Source: an uncultured Shewanella sp.
GTDB taxonomy: Bacteria > Pseudomonadota > Gammaproteobacteria > Enterobacterales > Shewanellaceae
Reading direction: 5' to 3'
Assembly (NCBI RefSeq): GCF_947491715.1
Contig: NZ_CANLKR010000023.1
Coordinates: forward strand, 1 to 64,000
DNA length: 64,000 bases
Shown: positions 52,213-60,799 of the stretch, in pieces
Layout: the number at the start of each line of letters is the position of its first letter
Numbering within the stretch: the first letter of the stretch is position 1
Notes under the pieces: generated by a model
What the model was told of the DNA's origin: nothing
The model's database searches: none
The model's input: the letters and a program-made list of their open reading frames with translations, nothing else
Position numbers and translations under genes: made by a program

Positions 52213-52536
52213 TTATCGTAATGAATTCAGGTCGTTTTGATTGTTCTGCCAATTTCGAAAACTGCTGTTTCCATCCCTACTCGAAAGTGCCTCATCTACA
52301 GCTATAGAACATGCTCCAAGCGAGGTCATCATCTGATTTAGGGCGGCTGTCATTAGGCCTTCCTGATTGAAAATATCCCATTCTGGTATATCGAACGTAA
52401 CATCATTAGGGATGCGTACAGTACTTACTGGCTTAAACACATTGTAATAAATAGATTGGTTGTCACAACAAGCTGCAAATTTCGCTGCGAACATAAATTG
52501 TTGCAATGCCCAGTAAACCCTTTCGGTTTCGGTCAT
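52213..52536 (-). CDS. Small soluble protein, first gene of a cassette
   Basis: 107 residues, AAAGGAACACT before the ATG. It is helical (TETERVYWALQQFMFAAKFA at the start; EGLMTAALNQMMTSLGACS later) with three Cys and no signal peptide or membrane span. I do not recognise it. Together with the overlapping-style downstream gene it could be a two-protein module, such as a toxin/immunity or toxin/antitoxin pair; that is a guess from size and coupling only. Confidence 0.5.
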   Translation of the reverse strand: MTETERVYWALQQFMFAAKFAACCDNQSIYYNVFKPVSTVRIPNDVTFDIPEWDIFNQEGLMTAALNQMMTSLGACSIAVDEALSSRDGNSSFRNWQNNQNDLNSLR

Positions 52537-52568
52537 AGTGTTCCTTTACTCTGAGTTATCGCGAAGAC

Positions 52569-52629
52569 ACATAACAGCTTATTCAGCAGCAGGATAATCT
52601 TCCAAACTGCTAATTCTTTGAAACAGTTT
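52569..52629. repeat. attC-like site, copy 2 of shared leader
   Basis: 61 bp, near-identical to 14958-15019 (shared CAGCTTATTCA and TCTTCCAAACTGC). It forms the 5' border of the cassette-like genes in this island. Confidence 0.5.
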
Positions 52630-52858
52630 TTTTAAACAAATCATTAAGCTAGAGTACACTGCTAACCCAGCCTCTTTACGCTAGCCAAGCAAAATACCAC
52701 TGCGAGAATACATTTGTAAATAAAATATTTAGTTACACCTGAAGCAAAGTGAAAACACCTGATCTTTATCATAAATATTTATCACAAAGTTATTCACCTT
52801 AGTCAGCCAACAAACCCAATTCGAAGAAACCCCGTTTGTGATTATTCTGTTGATTTTA

Positions 52859-52926
52859 CTCTTTGCTCTTTGCTCTTTGCTCTTTGCTCTTTGCTCTTTG
52901 CTCTTTGCTCTTTGCTCTTTGCTCTT
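52859..52926. repeat. Heptanucleotide tandem repeat (CTCTTTG)9.7
   Basis: Nine perfect CTCTTTG units plus CTCTT, 68 bp. A unit of 7 is not a multiple of 3, so in or near a gene it would switch frames or spacing when the copy number changes. Confidence 0.95.
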
Positions 52927-53078
52927 AAAGCCAGTGTGAATACAAAAATAACCATCGGAGGCAAGGATGCCTTCGTCTGAGCCTATAGGGATATATTCAC
53001 GGCGCGTTATTTTTGTATTTGCACAAAAGCCTGCGGCAGCAATGAATAACATTAAGGCTAAAAGCTAAAAAATACTAG

Positions 53079-53277
53079 CCAATACCACTGGAGCCAAACG
53101 CTCATTTAAGAAACCTAGTGTGGATGATGGTGTGGATAGACATCCACGACCTTAACCTGCTGGAAGCGATAAATCCACATGAAGCTTCAATGAATAAACA
53201 CACTTTCCAATACCACTTGAGCCAAACGCTCACTTAAGAAACCTAGTGTGGATAGGCATCCACGACCTTAACCTGCG
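53079..53277. repeat. Pair of direct repeats with hairpins
   Basis: 53079-53160 and 53208-53277 share a unit starting CCAATACCACT, then GAGCCAAACGCTCA, TTAAGAAACCTAGTGTGGAT and the hairpin GTGGAT-AG(A/G)C-ATCCAC with GACCTTAACCTGC. The first copy has about 12 extra bases. No gene. Confidence 0.85.
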
Positions 53278-53464
53278 GCAGGGTGAGGTTTTACTTTGTA
53301 AAACGCTTCGAACGAGAGGCATCGATGCCGAACTGGCTCTTAAACATGGACGTTGTTATTAATATCAAATAAACCAAGGGATAACACAAAAATGTACTCA
53401 ACTTTCATTTGAAAACCTAACCCCCCAACAAGCGACAGATAAAAGCACTGCTTAAAAAAGATCC

Positions 53465-53485
53465 AGCTTAGCTTACCGCTAAGCT
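53465..53485 (-). terminator. Probable terminator of fadH
   Basis: AGCTTAGC/GCTAAGCT, loop of 5 nt, with TTTTTT five bases further on the minus strand. Confidence 0.5.
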
Positions 53486-53517
53486 GAATATCCACTACCT
53501 ATCCACTATCAACGAAT

Positions 53518-53550
53518 AACAAGTAACAAGTAACAAGTAACAAGTAACAA
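53518..53550. repeat. Heptanucleotide tandem repeat (AACAAGT)4.7
   Basis: Four AACAAGT units plus AACAA, in the fadH downstream region. It is a second, unrelated 7-bp microsatellite within 700 bp of the first. Confidence 0.9.
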
Positions 53551-53580
53551 ACCCAGTGAACCCAGTCAAACAAATTCCAG

Positions 53581-53600
53581 ATTAAACGTTAACGTTTAAT
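53581..53600. repeat. 20-bp perfect palindrome after fadH
   Basis: Half-site ATTAAACGTT followed by its complement, 30 bp downstream of the fadH stop. Very AT-rich core; purpose unknown. Confidence 0.75.
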
Positions 53601-53630
53601 GGCTAACCTTTAATGGCTAAAGTGTAATCG

Positions 53631-55646
53631 CTACAATTTTATAGCTAGCTGGGCCCCTTGGCGAATAGCCCGCTTGGCATCGAGCTCGGCGGCCACATCC
53701 ACACCGCCTATCATATGCACTGGCAGTCCAGTGGACTGCATTTCTTCCAATAAAGTGCGATTGGAGACTTGCCCCGCACATAACACCACATTATCCACAT
53801 CAAGCACTTCGCTTTGACCATCAATGCTAATATGCAAACCTTGTTCATCAAACTTTTCGTAACTCACGCCGATTTTTTGAATGACTTGGTGCTGCTTTAA
53901 GACTAAGCGATGGATCCAACCTGTGGTCCGCCCAAGGCCTTTACCCATCTTGGTCGTTTTACGCTGCAATAAATACAGCTGTTTATGAACCGCTTCTTTT
54001 TGAGGATGCATCAAGCCGCCGCGCTCTTGATAGGTTTTGTCTATGCCCCACTGCTTAAGCCATTTATCTAAATGCAAGGTGCTCGACTCTTCTTCGCCTA
54101 AAAAGTGCGCCATATCAAAGCCTATTCCCCCCGCACCAATGAGCGCGACCTTATCGCCCACGCTCACTTGACCCGTTAGCACTTGTTGGTAATCCACCAC
54201 TTTAGGCGAATCAAATCCCGGTAAATCAATGGCTCTTGGCAGCACACCCGATGCCATGACAATCTCATCAAAAGCTTCATCGCGCACCACAGAGGCATCC
54301 AAGCGCGTATTGAGCCTTAAGTCCACTTTATGCAATTTAATTTGCTCAAGAAAATAGCGAATGGTTTCATCAAATTCTTCCTTACCCGGAATTTTACGGG
54401 CCAAATTAAACTGCCCACCCACCTCAGCTTTAGCCTCAAACAGCACCACATCATGGCCACGACTCGCCGCATACACAGAAAACGCCATACCCGCAGGTCC
54501 TGCGCCCATCACCGCAATGCGTTTCTTGTGCGTCGCTGGGGTAAAATTCATCTCAGTTTCATAACAAGCCCGGGGATTGACCAAACAGGTGGCACGCTTC
54601 AATGAAAACGTGTGATCGAGGCATGCCTGATTACAGCCAATACAGGTATTAATCAGCTCTGGCGTATTCGCAGCGGCTTTATTGACAAAGTCGGCATCGG
54701 CCAAAAAGGGTCGCGCCATGGACACCATATCCGCTTGACCCGATGCGATAATGCCTTCTGCGATATCTGGCGTATTAATGCGGTTAGTGGCGACTAACGG
54801 CACTGACACCTCTTTTTTTAGCCTTTCGGTCACCCAGGCAAAAGCGCCCCTTGGCACACTCGTTGCGATAGTGGGGATGCGGGCTTCGTGCCAGCCAATA
54901 CCCGTATTTAAAATCGAGACTCCAGCTGTCGCCAATGCTTTGGCTAATTGCACCACTTCATCCCACGTTGAGCCGTTATCGACCAAATCCAACATGGATA
55001 AACGAAAGATAATGATAAAGTCATTGCCCACTTTTTCACGAATGCTGCGTACAATCTCAAGGGGGAATTTCGCACGATTTTCAAATGCGCCGCCCCATTC
55101 ATCAGTGCGTTGATTGGTGCGGCTACTGACAAACTGATTAATCAAATAACCTTCTGAGCCCATCACTTCGACACCGTCATAACCTGCTTTTTTCGCCAGT
55201 GCCGCACTGGTTGCATAATCTTTTATGGTGCCTTTCACTTGCCTTGCTGACATCGCGCTAGGGGTAAACGGAGTGATTGGTGATTTCACTTTACTGGGGG
55301 CTTGCGAGAAAGGATGGTAGCCATATCGCCCCGCATGCAGTAACTGCATACAAATTTTCCCACCCACATCATGCACCGCTTGGGTGACTATGGTGTGTTT
55401 TTTAACTTGCCATGGAAAACTGAGTTGGCATGCATTAGGCGCTAAACGCCCCCGTAAATTGGGTGAAATTCCCCCAGTGACGATGAGCCCGACTCCGCCA
55501 GCAGCGCGTTCTTTATAAAAAGCCGCTAATTTTTCAAAACCACCCTTTTCTTCTTCTAAGCCTGTGTGCATGGAGCCCATTAAGACTCTGTTTTTCAATT
55601 GAGTATGGCCTAAATCTAAGGGTTCTAATAAATGCGGAAACGACAT
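53631..55646 (-). CDS. fadH: 2,4-dienoyl-CoA reductase (NADPH)
   Basis: 671 residues. It reduces 2,4-dienoyl-CoA during beta-oxidation of unsaturated fatty acids. The N-terminal old-yellow-enzyme barrel includes LKNRVLMGSMHTGLE, GGVGLIVTGGISP and CMQLLHAGRYGYHP. The linker holds the 4Fe-4S Cys cluster CIGCNQACLDH...CLVNP. The C-terminal half has two dinucleotide sites (IAVMGAGPAGMAFSVYAASR and VALIGAGGIGFDMAHFL). Length matches E. coli FadH. It is divergent from sppA. Confidence 0.96.
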   Translation of the reverse strand: MSFPHLLEPLDLGHTQLKNRVLMGSMHTGLEEEKGGFEKLAAFYKERAAGGVGLIVTGGISPNLRGRLAPNACQLSFPWQVKKHTIVTQAVHDVGGKICMQLLHAGRYGYHPFSQAPSKVKSPITPFTPSAMSARQVKGTIKDYATSAALAKKAGYDGVEVMGSEGYLINQFVSSRTNQRTDEWGGAFENRAKFPLEIVRSIREKVGNDFIIIFRLSMLDLVDNGSTWDEVVQLAKALATAGVSILNTGIGWHEARIPTIATSVPRGAFAWVTERLKKEVSVPLVATNRINTPDIAEGIIASGQADMVSMARPFLADADFVNKAAANTPELINTCIGCNQACLDHTFSLKRATCLVNPRACYETEMNFTPATHKKRIAVMGAGPAGMAFSVYAASRGHDVVLFEAKAEVGGQFNLARKIPGKEEFDETIRYFLEQIKLHKVDLRLNTRLDASVVRDEAFDEIVMASGVLPRAIDLPGFDSPKVVDYQQVLTGQVSVGDKVALIGAGGIGFDMAHFLGEEESSTLHLDKWLKQWGIDKTYQERGGLMHPQKEAVHKQLYLLQRKTTKMGKGLGRTTGWIHRLVLKQHQVIQKIGVSYEKFDEQGLHISIDGQSEVLDVDNVVLCAGQVSNRTLLEEMQSTGLPVHMIGGVDVAAELDAKRAIRQGAQLAIKL

Positions 55647-55801
55647 TCAAACATCCTTTTTAAACAAATGATTTAATTCAGCATACCTTGAGTCTGTACT
55701 AAGCTCAATAAGGGAAAAGAGTCATTTGTTTTTAATTGAGTTTTCCATCTGTGTATTATTTCAGTTAACATGACGTCAATCTCGTCATAAAGGAGTGGCA
55801 A

Positions 55802-57649
55802 ATGTCCGCTAAACCTTCATTTTTAAAAAAGATATTTTCTGTTCTCTGGAATACCCTAAACGGTATTCGCAAACTTTTACTCAATGTCATTTTTTTCGGA
55901 TTACTGATCGCACTGTTGATTGGACTGAGTAAAGAAGACAAAGTGAATTTAGAAAAAGGCTCCGCCTTGGTCCTAAATTTATCTGGTAGCATCGTTGAGC
56001 AGAAAAAGCCCGTCGCACCGCTCGAAGCGATTATGAATAGCGAAAGAAAAAACAGCAGCGATAACGAAATTTTATTGTCCAATGTGATTAAAGTGATCAA
56101 TAGTGCCGCAGATGATAATGATATCAGCACATTGGTTCTCGATTTAGACCAATTACAAAGCGCAGGCTTGAGCAAACTAGAATCCATTGGCAATGCGCTC
56201 ACAGCCTTTAAAGCCTCGGGTAAGCCCATTATTGCGCACGCCAACAGCTACAATCAAAATCAATATTTTCTGGCCAGTTTTGCAGACACTGTGTATTTAA
56301 ACCCACAAGGTATGGTCACCATTGAAGGAATGGGCCGTTATCGCCAATATTTTCAATCGGCACTGAATAAACTCAACATCAAAATGAATGTCTTTCGAGT
56401 AGGGACCTTTAAATCCGCAGTCGAGCCCTTTATTCGTGATGATATGTCTCCAGCAGCGAAAGAAGCCAATATGAGCTTACTGAGTAACTTATGGGACAGT
56501 TATAGCAAGGTGGTCGCCAATAATCGTAACATCAAAGCCGATCAACTCGTCCTATCACCTGAGCAGTACTTAAGCCAATTGGAGAAAGCCGATAACGATA
56601 TGGCCAAAATGGCCTTGGATCTGCATTGGGTCGATAATCTCAGTACAGCAGAAGCCTTTAGGCTCGCCATGGTGGATAGAGTCGGTAAGGCCAGCCAAGG
56701 TGATAACTATAAGCAAATTAGTTTCTATGATTACCTGCCAATAGCAAAAGCCCACACTCAGCCTACAGAGGCGAATAAAGTCGCGATTATTGTCGCTAAA
56801 GGCAACATACTCAATGGCAATCAACCCAGCGGTGAAATTGGTGGTGAAAGTACCTCAAAACTGCTGCGAAAAGCACGCTTTGATAATCATGTTAAAGCCA
56901 TTGTATTAAGAGTGGACAGCCCGGGCGGCAGCGCCTTTGCTTCAGAGCAAATTCGCCAAGAAGTGTTAGCAATTAAAGCCGCAAATAAACCCATTATTGT
57001 CAGTATGGGCAGTTACGCTGCCTCAGGGGGATATTGGATCTCAGCCGATGCCGATTATATTTATGCCACCCCCACGACATTAACCGGCTCCATTGGTATT
57101 TTTGGGCTGATCCCCACCTTTAAAGACTCGTTAGCTGATTTAGGTATTTACACTGATGGTGTAGGCACTTCACAATGGGCAGGCTTTAGTGTCACTCGGG
57201 ATTTAACCCCCGCCTTTAGTCAGGTTATGCAGCGCACCATTGAACAGGGATATGATAATTTCATTACTATTGTCGCCAATGGCCGTGATATGGAAAAACA
57301 AGCCGTTGATAACATTGCCCAAGGCCGTGTCTGGACAGGCAGCCAAGCCTTAGACCTAGGCTTAGTTGATGCTATTGGAGATATGCCACAGGCCATTCAA
57401 AAAGCGGCAGAAATGGCTAAATTAAAACAATTTGATACTCAGCTCATTGAACAAGAGCTCAGCCCGCAAGAACAAATTATACAAGATATCTTTGCGACAG
57501 CGGCGGTGTATCTCCCCATTCAACAAACGCAGTCTCAAAGCCCTATCATGAATACTTTAATGTCGAAATGGCAAAATATGTTAACGACATTCGCCTCTTT
57601 TGACGATCCTAATGGCGCCTATTTATATTGTGATACTTGTAATCTATAA
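55802..57649 (+). CDS. sppA: Signal peptide peptidase SppA (67 kDa type)
   Basis: 615 residues, tandem S49 domains. An N-terminal membrane anchor (LLLNVIFFGLLIALLIGLS) is followed by the first domain carrying the catalytic Lys (FRVGTFKSAVEPF) and the second carrying the nucleophile Ser (VSMGSYAASGGYWISADADY). It degrades cleaved signal peptides in the inner membrane. AAGGAG precedes the ATG. It is followed by ansA, an order conserved in Shewanella. Confidence 0.95.
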   Translation: MSAKPSFLKKIFSVLWNTLNGIRKLLLNVIFFGLLIALLIGLSKEDKVNLEKGSALVLNLSGSIVEQKKPVAPLEAIMNSERKNSSDNEILLSNVIKVINSAADDNDISTLVLDLDQLQSAGLSKLESIGNALTAFKASGKPIIAHANSYNQNQYFLASFADTVYLNPQGMVTIEGMGRYRQYFQSALNKLNIKMNVFRVGTFKSAVEPFIRDDMSPAAKEANMSLLSNLWDSYSKVVANNRNIKADQLVLSPEQYLSQLEKADNDMAKMALDLHWVDNLSTAEAFRLAMVDRVGKASQGDNYKQISFYDYLPIAKAHTQPTEANKVAIIVAKGNILNGNQPSGEIGGESTSKLLRKARFDNHVKAIVLRVDSPGGSAFASEQIRQEVLAIKAANKPIIVSMGSYAASGGYWISADADYIYATPTTLTGSIGIFGLIPTFKDSLADLGIYTDGVGTSQWAGFSVTRDLTPAFSQVMQRTIEQGYDNFITIVANGRDMEKQAVDNIAQGRVWTGSQALDLGLVDAIGDMPQAIQKAAEMAKLKQFDTQLIEQELSPQEQIIQDIFATAAVYLPIQQTQSQSPIMNTLMSKWQNMLTTFASFDDPNGAYLYCDTCNL

Positions 57650-57679
57650 ATACCCATAATTTTGACGTCTTTTAACCCT

Positions 57680-57704
57680 AAAGCCCAGTTTTTTACTGGG
57701 CTTT
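57680..57704 (+). terminator. Terminator between sppA and ansA
   Basis: AAAGCCCAG/CTGGGCTTT, 9-bp stem with a 7-nt loop, then CTAT. It separates two otherwise adjacent genes. Confidence 0.75.
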
Positions 57705-57756
57705 CTATACTTTAAAATCGTATACTCTTGCGATGGATCTCTTTGTCGAATGAATT

Positions 57757-58773
57757 ATGACTAAACGTTCAATTTATGTCGCCTATACTGGCGGCACCAT
57801 AGGAATGGAAAAAACAGCCAATGGATTTGCCCCAGTTGCTGGCTTTTTAACCCAATGTGTTAAAGCTATGCCAGAATTTTACCATGCTGAAATGCCTGAC
57901 TTTGTCATTAATGAATACCATCCTTTGATTGATTCTTCCGATATGGCCCCCACAGATTGGCAGCTAATCGCCAATGACATTAAAGCCAATTATGACCATT
58001 ACGATGGCTTTGTCATTTTACATGGCACTGATACTATGGCCTTTACCGCCTCAGCCCTGTCGTTCATGCTACAGGGGTTATCAAAACCCGTCATTGTTAC
58101 TGGCTCACAAATTCCGTTAGCACAACTCAGATCTGATGGGCAAACTAACCTACTCAATGCCTTGTATATTGCCGCTAATTACCCTATCGCTGAAGTCAGT
58201 TTATTTTTTAATAATCGCCTATTTCGCGGTAATCGCACCACTAAAGCCCATGCTGATGGCTTTAATGCCTTCGCGTCACCTAATTTTCCTATGTTACTTG
58301 AAGCAGGTATCAAAATTCGACTTCATGAGGGGAAAATAGGTAAACCCGAACCCACTCCGGTATTAACCTTAGCCAATATTAATCCGCAACCTATTGGTGT
58401 CGTTACCTTATATCCGGGTATTTCAACGGATATTTTTAATAATGTCTTACAGCAACCCGTTAAAGCCCTTATTTTATTAACATTCGGTGTCGGTAATGCG
58501 CCTCAAACCCCTGCGCTATTAGCCACGTTAAAAGCGGCTCACGAGCGAGGCGTGATTTTAGTCAACCTCACGCAATGTATGCAAGGTAAAGTCAATATGG
58601 GGGGATATGCAACAGGCAATGCCTTAGCGGGCTCAGGGGTGATAAGTGGTGGCGATATGACCACAGAAGCAGCCTTAGCCAAATTACATTTCTTACTGTC
58701 GACAGAAATGACTCCCAATGAGATCCGCCAAGCAATGCAAGAAAATCTTGTGGGTGAACTCAGTACAGATTAG
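57757..58773 (+). CDS. ansA: L-asparaginase I (cytoplasmic)
   Basis: 338 residues, no signal peptide, hence the type I enzyme. The two catalytic Thr motifs are visible: IYVAYTGGTIGMEKT at the start and VILHGTDTMAFTASAL. KPVIVTGSQIPLAQLRSDG and LFFNNRLFRGNRTTK are also conserved. It hydrolyses asparagine to aspartate and ammonia. The ribosome-binding site is weak; transcription starts after the sppA terminator. Confidence 0.95.
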   Translation: MTKRSIYVAYTGGTIGMEKTANGFAPVAGFLTQCVKAMPEFYHAEMPDFVINEYHPLIDSSDMAPTDWQLIANDIKANYDHYDGFVILHGTDTMAFTASALSFMLQGLSKPVIVTGSQIPLAQLRSDGQTNLLNALYIAANYPIAEVSLFFNNRLFRGNRTTKAHADGFNAFASPNFPMLLEAGIKIRLHEGKIGKPEPTPVLTLANINPQPIGVVTLYPGISTDIFNNVLQQPVKALILLTFGVGNAPQTPALLATLKAAHERGVILVNLTQCMQGKVNMGGYATGNALAGSGVISGGDMTTEAALAKLHFLLSTEMTPNEIRQAMQENLVGELSTD

Positions 58774-58805
58774 CACTGAGCTATCAAGTGGTATAAATAG
58801 ATAAA

Positions 58806-58834
58806 AAGCAACGATGCTTCACCACTCGTTGCTT
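58806..58834. terminator. Bidirectional terminator ansA / yeaC
   Basis: AAGCAACGA/TCGTTGCTT, 9-bp stem, 11-nt loop. A T run follows on the minus strand. Confidence 0.75.
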
Positions 58835-58847
58835 ACTCAATCAAACA

Positions 58848-59162
58848 CTATAATTCTTCATTCTTAAAGGCTGCAATACTTTCCCCTTTAAAATCAGCAA
58901 CGTCATCATTGACTTGCGCGTTAAATTGTTTTTTCAATTGCACTTTGGATAATTCATTAATCTGCCCTTCCTGACCAATGGTAAAATGATCCGTTTGCTG
59001 TAGCTTCTTTGCTTGATAAAGCATCACGACTTGCTGTGTCGATGCTCTTTGCTCATCTGTCAACACACTGCCATCTTCCCACTTTCCAAGTTCTACGGCA
59101 CTCACAAGGCGCTCATACACTTCTTGGGGCATCTGCTGGATCACTTCATTGATATCTTTCAT
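58848..59162 (-). CDS. yeaC: YeaC-family protein (DUF1315)
   Basis: 104 residues, soluble. It matches YeaC: start IxxxIQQMPQEVYERLVSAVELGKWEDG, here split as QQMPQEVYERL and VSAVELGKWEDGSVLTDEQ, then QVVMLYQAKK. Function unknown. Its ATG overlaps the stop codon of the upstream zinc-ribbon gene in ATGA, so the two are translationally coupled. Confidence 0.88.
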   Translation of the reverse strand: MKDINEVIQQMPQEVYERLVSAVELGKWEDGSVLTDEQRASTQQVVMLYQAKKLQQTDHFTIGQEGQINELSKVQLKKQFNAQVNDDVADFKGESIAAFKNEEL

Positions 59163-59476
59163 ACACTTTTCCGCTTATGTAACACAATTCGAATACGGCA
59201 TATCAAATAGCCGATAAAACCAAAAATAAAACATGCCCCAGCCACATAAGCTCTCGCCCCTGTTGCGACTTCTCCTCCCCAAAAACCAAGCACAACACCG
59301 AAAATGAATAAGCTCATTGAAAATAGTGAGTGATTTAATAATTGATTGGATTTTTTGATATGACTAATACGCCTATGGGACTCATTATCTCCTGATAAAG
59401 ACGTTTGGCAATGCGGACAAGTACTCGCTTTACTGGAAATTCTTTTATGACAACTTGGACAAGGAACTAATGCCAT
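59159..59476 (-). CDS. Zinc-ribbon membrane protein
   Basis: 105 residues from the ATG at 59476, with GAGGTG just upstream; the longer open frame before it overlaps the neighbouring carboxypeptidase gene and is not used. The N-terminal zinc ribbon is CPSCHKRISSKASTCPHC. Two hydrophobic spans follow (LFSMSLFIFGVVLGFWGG and YVAGACFIFGFIGYLICRI). Unknown function. It forms a coupled pair with yeaC. Confidence 0.75.
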   Translation of the reverse strand: MALVPCPSCHKRISSKASTCPHCQTSLSGDNESHRRISHIKKSNQLLNHSLFSMSLFIFGVVLGFWGGEVATGARAYVAGACFIFGFIGYLICRIRIVLHKRKSV

Positions 59477-59568
59477 GATCTCACCTCTCAAAAGCCGTAT
59501 ATTCACCTTCCCTATAGAGCAAAATAGCTTCATTATTGCCCAAGGGAAAGTCACATTATACCTGACTT

Positions 59569-60693
59569 TTACAATTTGTTTAACACAGCATTCATTGCCA
59601 CGAGAGACGCTTCGCCCAATAACATACTCCGCTCTGGTGACCAAGCTTGAATGGGCTCAGCTAAATCATCATTATCTTTAAACGGCATTTCTAACGTGTA
59701 AGATAAACATCCAAATTCTTGCGCAACCCAGTTGGAGGCAACGGTTAAGTTAGCTTGCCCAGGTTCATCTTTATCGTAGCCAAATTGAGTTTGAAAATCC
59801 GGACTGGCCAAGAGCAAAGCTTGTTCAAAAATGTCTTGCAATGTCACCATTGCTGCATCAAACCTTGGCACACCTTCACTTCCCGCTAAAAAGACATAGG
59901 GCAAACCTTCATCACCGTGAACATCATAATAGAGATCCACGCCTGTTTGATGCATTTTATTAATAACATGGAACACTTCGGGACTTTTCTCAAGAGATGG
60001 AGACTGCCACTCACGGTTTAAGTTCACCCCCAATGCATTGGTACGCAGATGCCCTCTAACCCCCCCATCAGGATTCATGTTAGGAACAACATAAAAATTA
60101 GCTTTAGCAAGTAATGCTCGTGAAACAGGGTTATCCGTATCAAGTAATTGTGACATTAACCCTTCAACAAGCCACTCGGCCATGGTTTCACCTGGGTGCT
60201 GACGAGCAGTGATCCACACATTTGCCTTAGTCTCATCACCATCGCCAATCTTAACGACACTCAGATCACGCTTATCTATGCTTAAACCAAGGTGCTCTAC
60301 TGTAACCATTGGATGCACTTGACATTTCGCCAACAAATCTTGATGACGCTCATAACTATAAGGCGCAAAATAGGCTATTTGAATAGAGTCACAGTCCAGC
60401 TCAACATCAATGGTTAATCGACCATTTTCATAACGTGTGGGCAGCCTAAACCAATGTTCTCTGTCATAAGAAGCAGCTGCTTGATAATTTTCCCACCCCT
60501 CAGGGTAAGAAGCCTTATCGGCATTCACAATATGCAATTGATAATGTACGCCAATCGTGCCATCAAGTTTAAAATTAAACCATTGAAAAAATTCATTTCC
60601 CTCATCTGGACGAATAGCAAGCTCAATATTTTCTGGCTCTAGTGCATTGATAACCTGAATATTTCCACCATCAAAATTGGCACTTATCCTCAT
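59569..60693 (-). CDS. Cytosolic M14 metallocarboxypeptidase
   Basis: 374 residues, no signal peptide. The layout is that of bacterial cytosolic carboxypeptidases: an N-terminal beta domain (FFQWFNFKLDG, HWFRLPTRYENGRL), the zinc ligands in ITARQHPGETMAEW (H, E) and DLYYDVHGDEGLPYVF (H), an Arg-rich substrate region (NPDGGVRGHLRTNALGVNLN) and the catalytic Glu in SYTLEMPFKD. The substrate in bacteria is not known. GGGAAG precedes the ATG. Confidence 0.85.
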   Translation of the reverse strand: MRISANFDGGNIQVINALEPENIELAIRPDEGNEFFQWFNFKLDGTIGVHYQLHIVNADKASYPEGWENYQAAASYDREHWFRLPTRYENGRLTIDVELDCDSIQIAYFAPYSYERHQDLLAKCQVHPMVTVEHLGLSIDKRDLSVVKIGDGDETKANVWITARQHPGETMAEWLVEGLMSQLLDTDNPVSRALLAKANFYVVPNMNPDGGVRGHLRTNALGVNLNREWQSPSLEKSPEVFHVINKMHQTGVDLYYDVHGDEGLPYVFLAGSEGVPRFDAAMVTLQDIFEQALLLASPDFQTQFGYDKDEPGQANLTVASNWVAQEFGCLSYTLEMPFKDNDDLAEPIQAWSPERSMLLGEASLVAMNAVLNKL

Positions 60694-60799
60694 AAAAACT
60701 TCCCTAAAATACAGGTCCCAAAAAAGGTAGGAACCTGTTTAATTAACATAAGTAATCCATAGGATAAACCAAACCAAGATCAAAACACAAAAATGAGCC

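Larger units (their letters stand above)
52569..53060. repeat. Shared leader block, copy 2
   Basis: It follows the same order of conserved segments as 14958-15480 (attC-like site, AACCCAGCCTCTT, GCAAAATACCAC, TTCGAAGAAAC at 52820, GCACAAAAGCCTGCGGCAGC at 53021). This copy has gained the CTCTTTG tandem repeat. The open frame that runs through it on the minus strand is not convincing. Confidence 0.65.

Noticed and set aside
52729..53052. Open minus-strand frame of 107 codons through the CTCTTTG repeat, coding KSKEQRA repeats
   Set aside because: It lies in a diverged copy of a non-coding block, has no ribosome-binding site, and the repeat unit of 7 keeps only one frame open by chance.
52859..53277. 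CRISPR-like impression from regularly spaced repeats
   Set aside because: Units are contiguous 7-mers or two long direct repeats, with no spacers of equal size and no cas genes.
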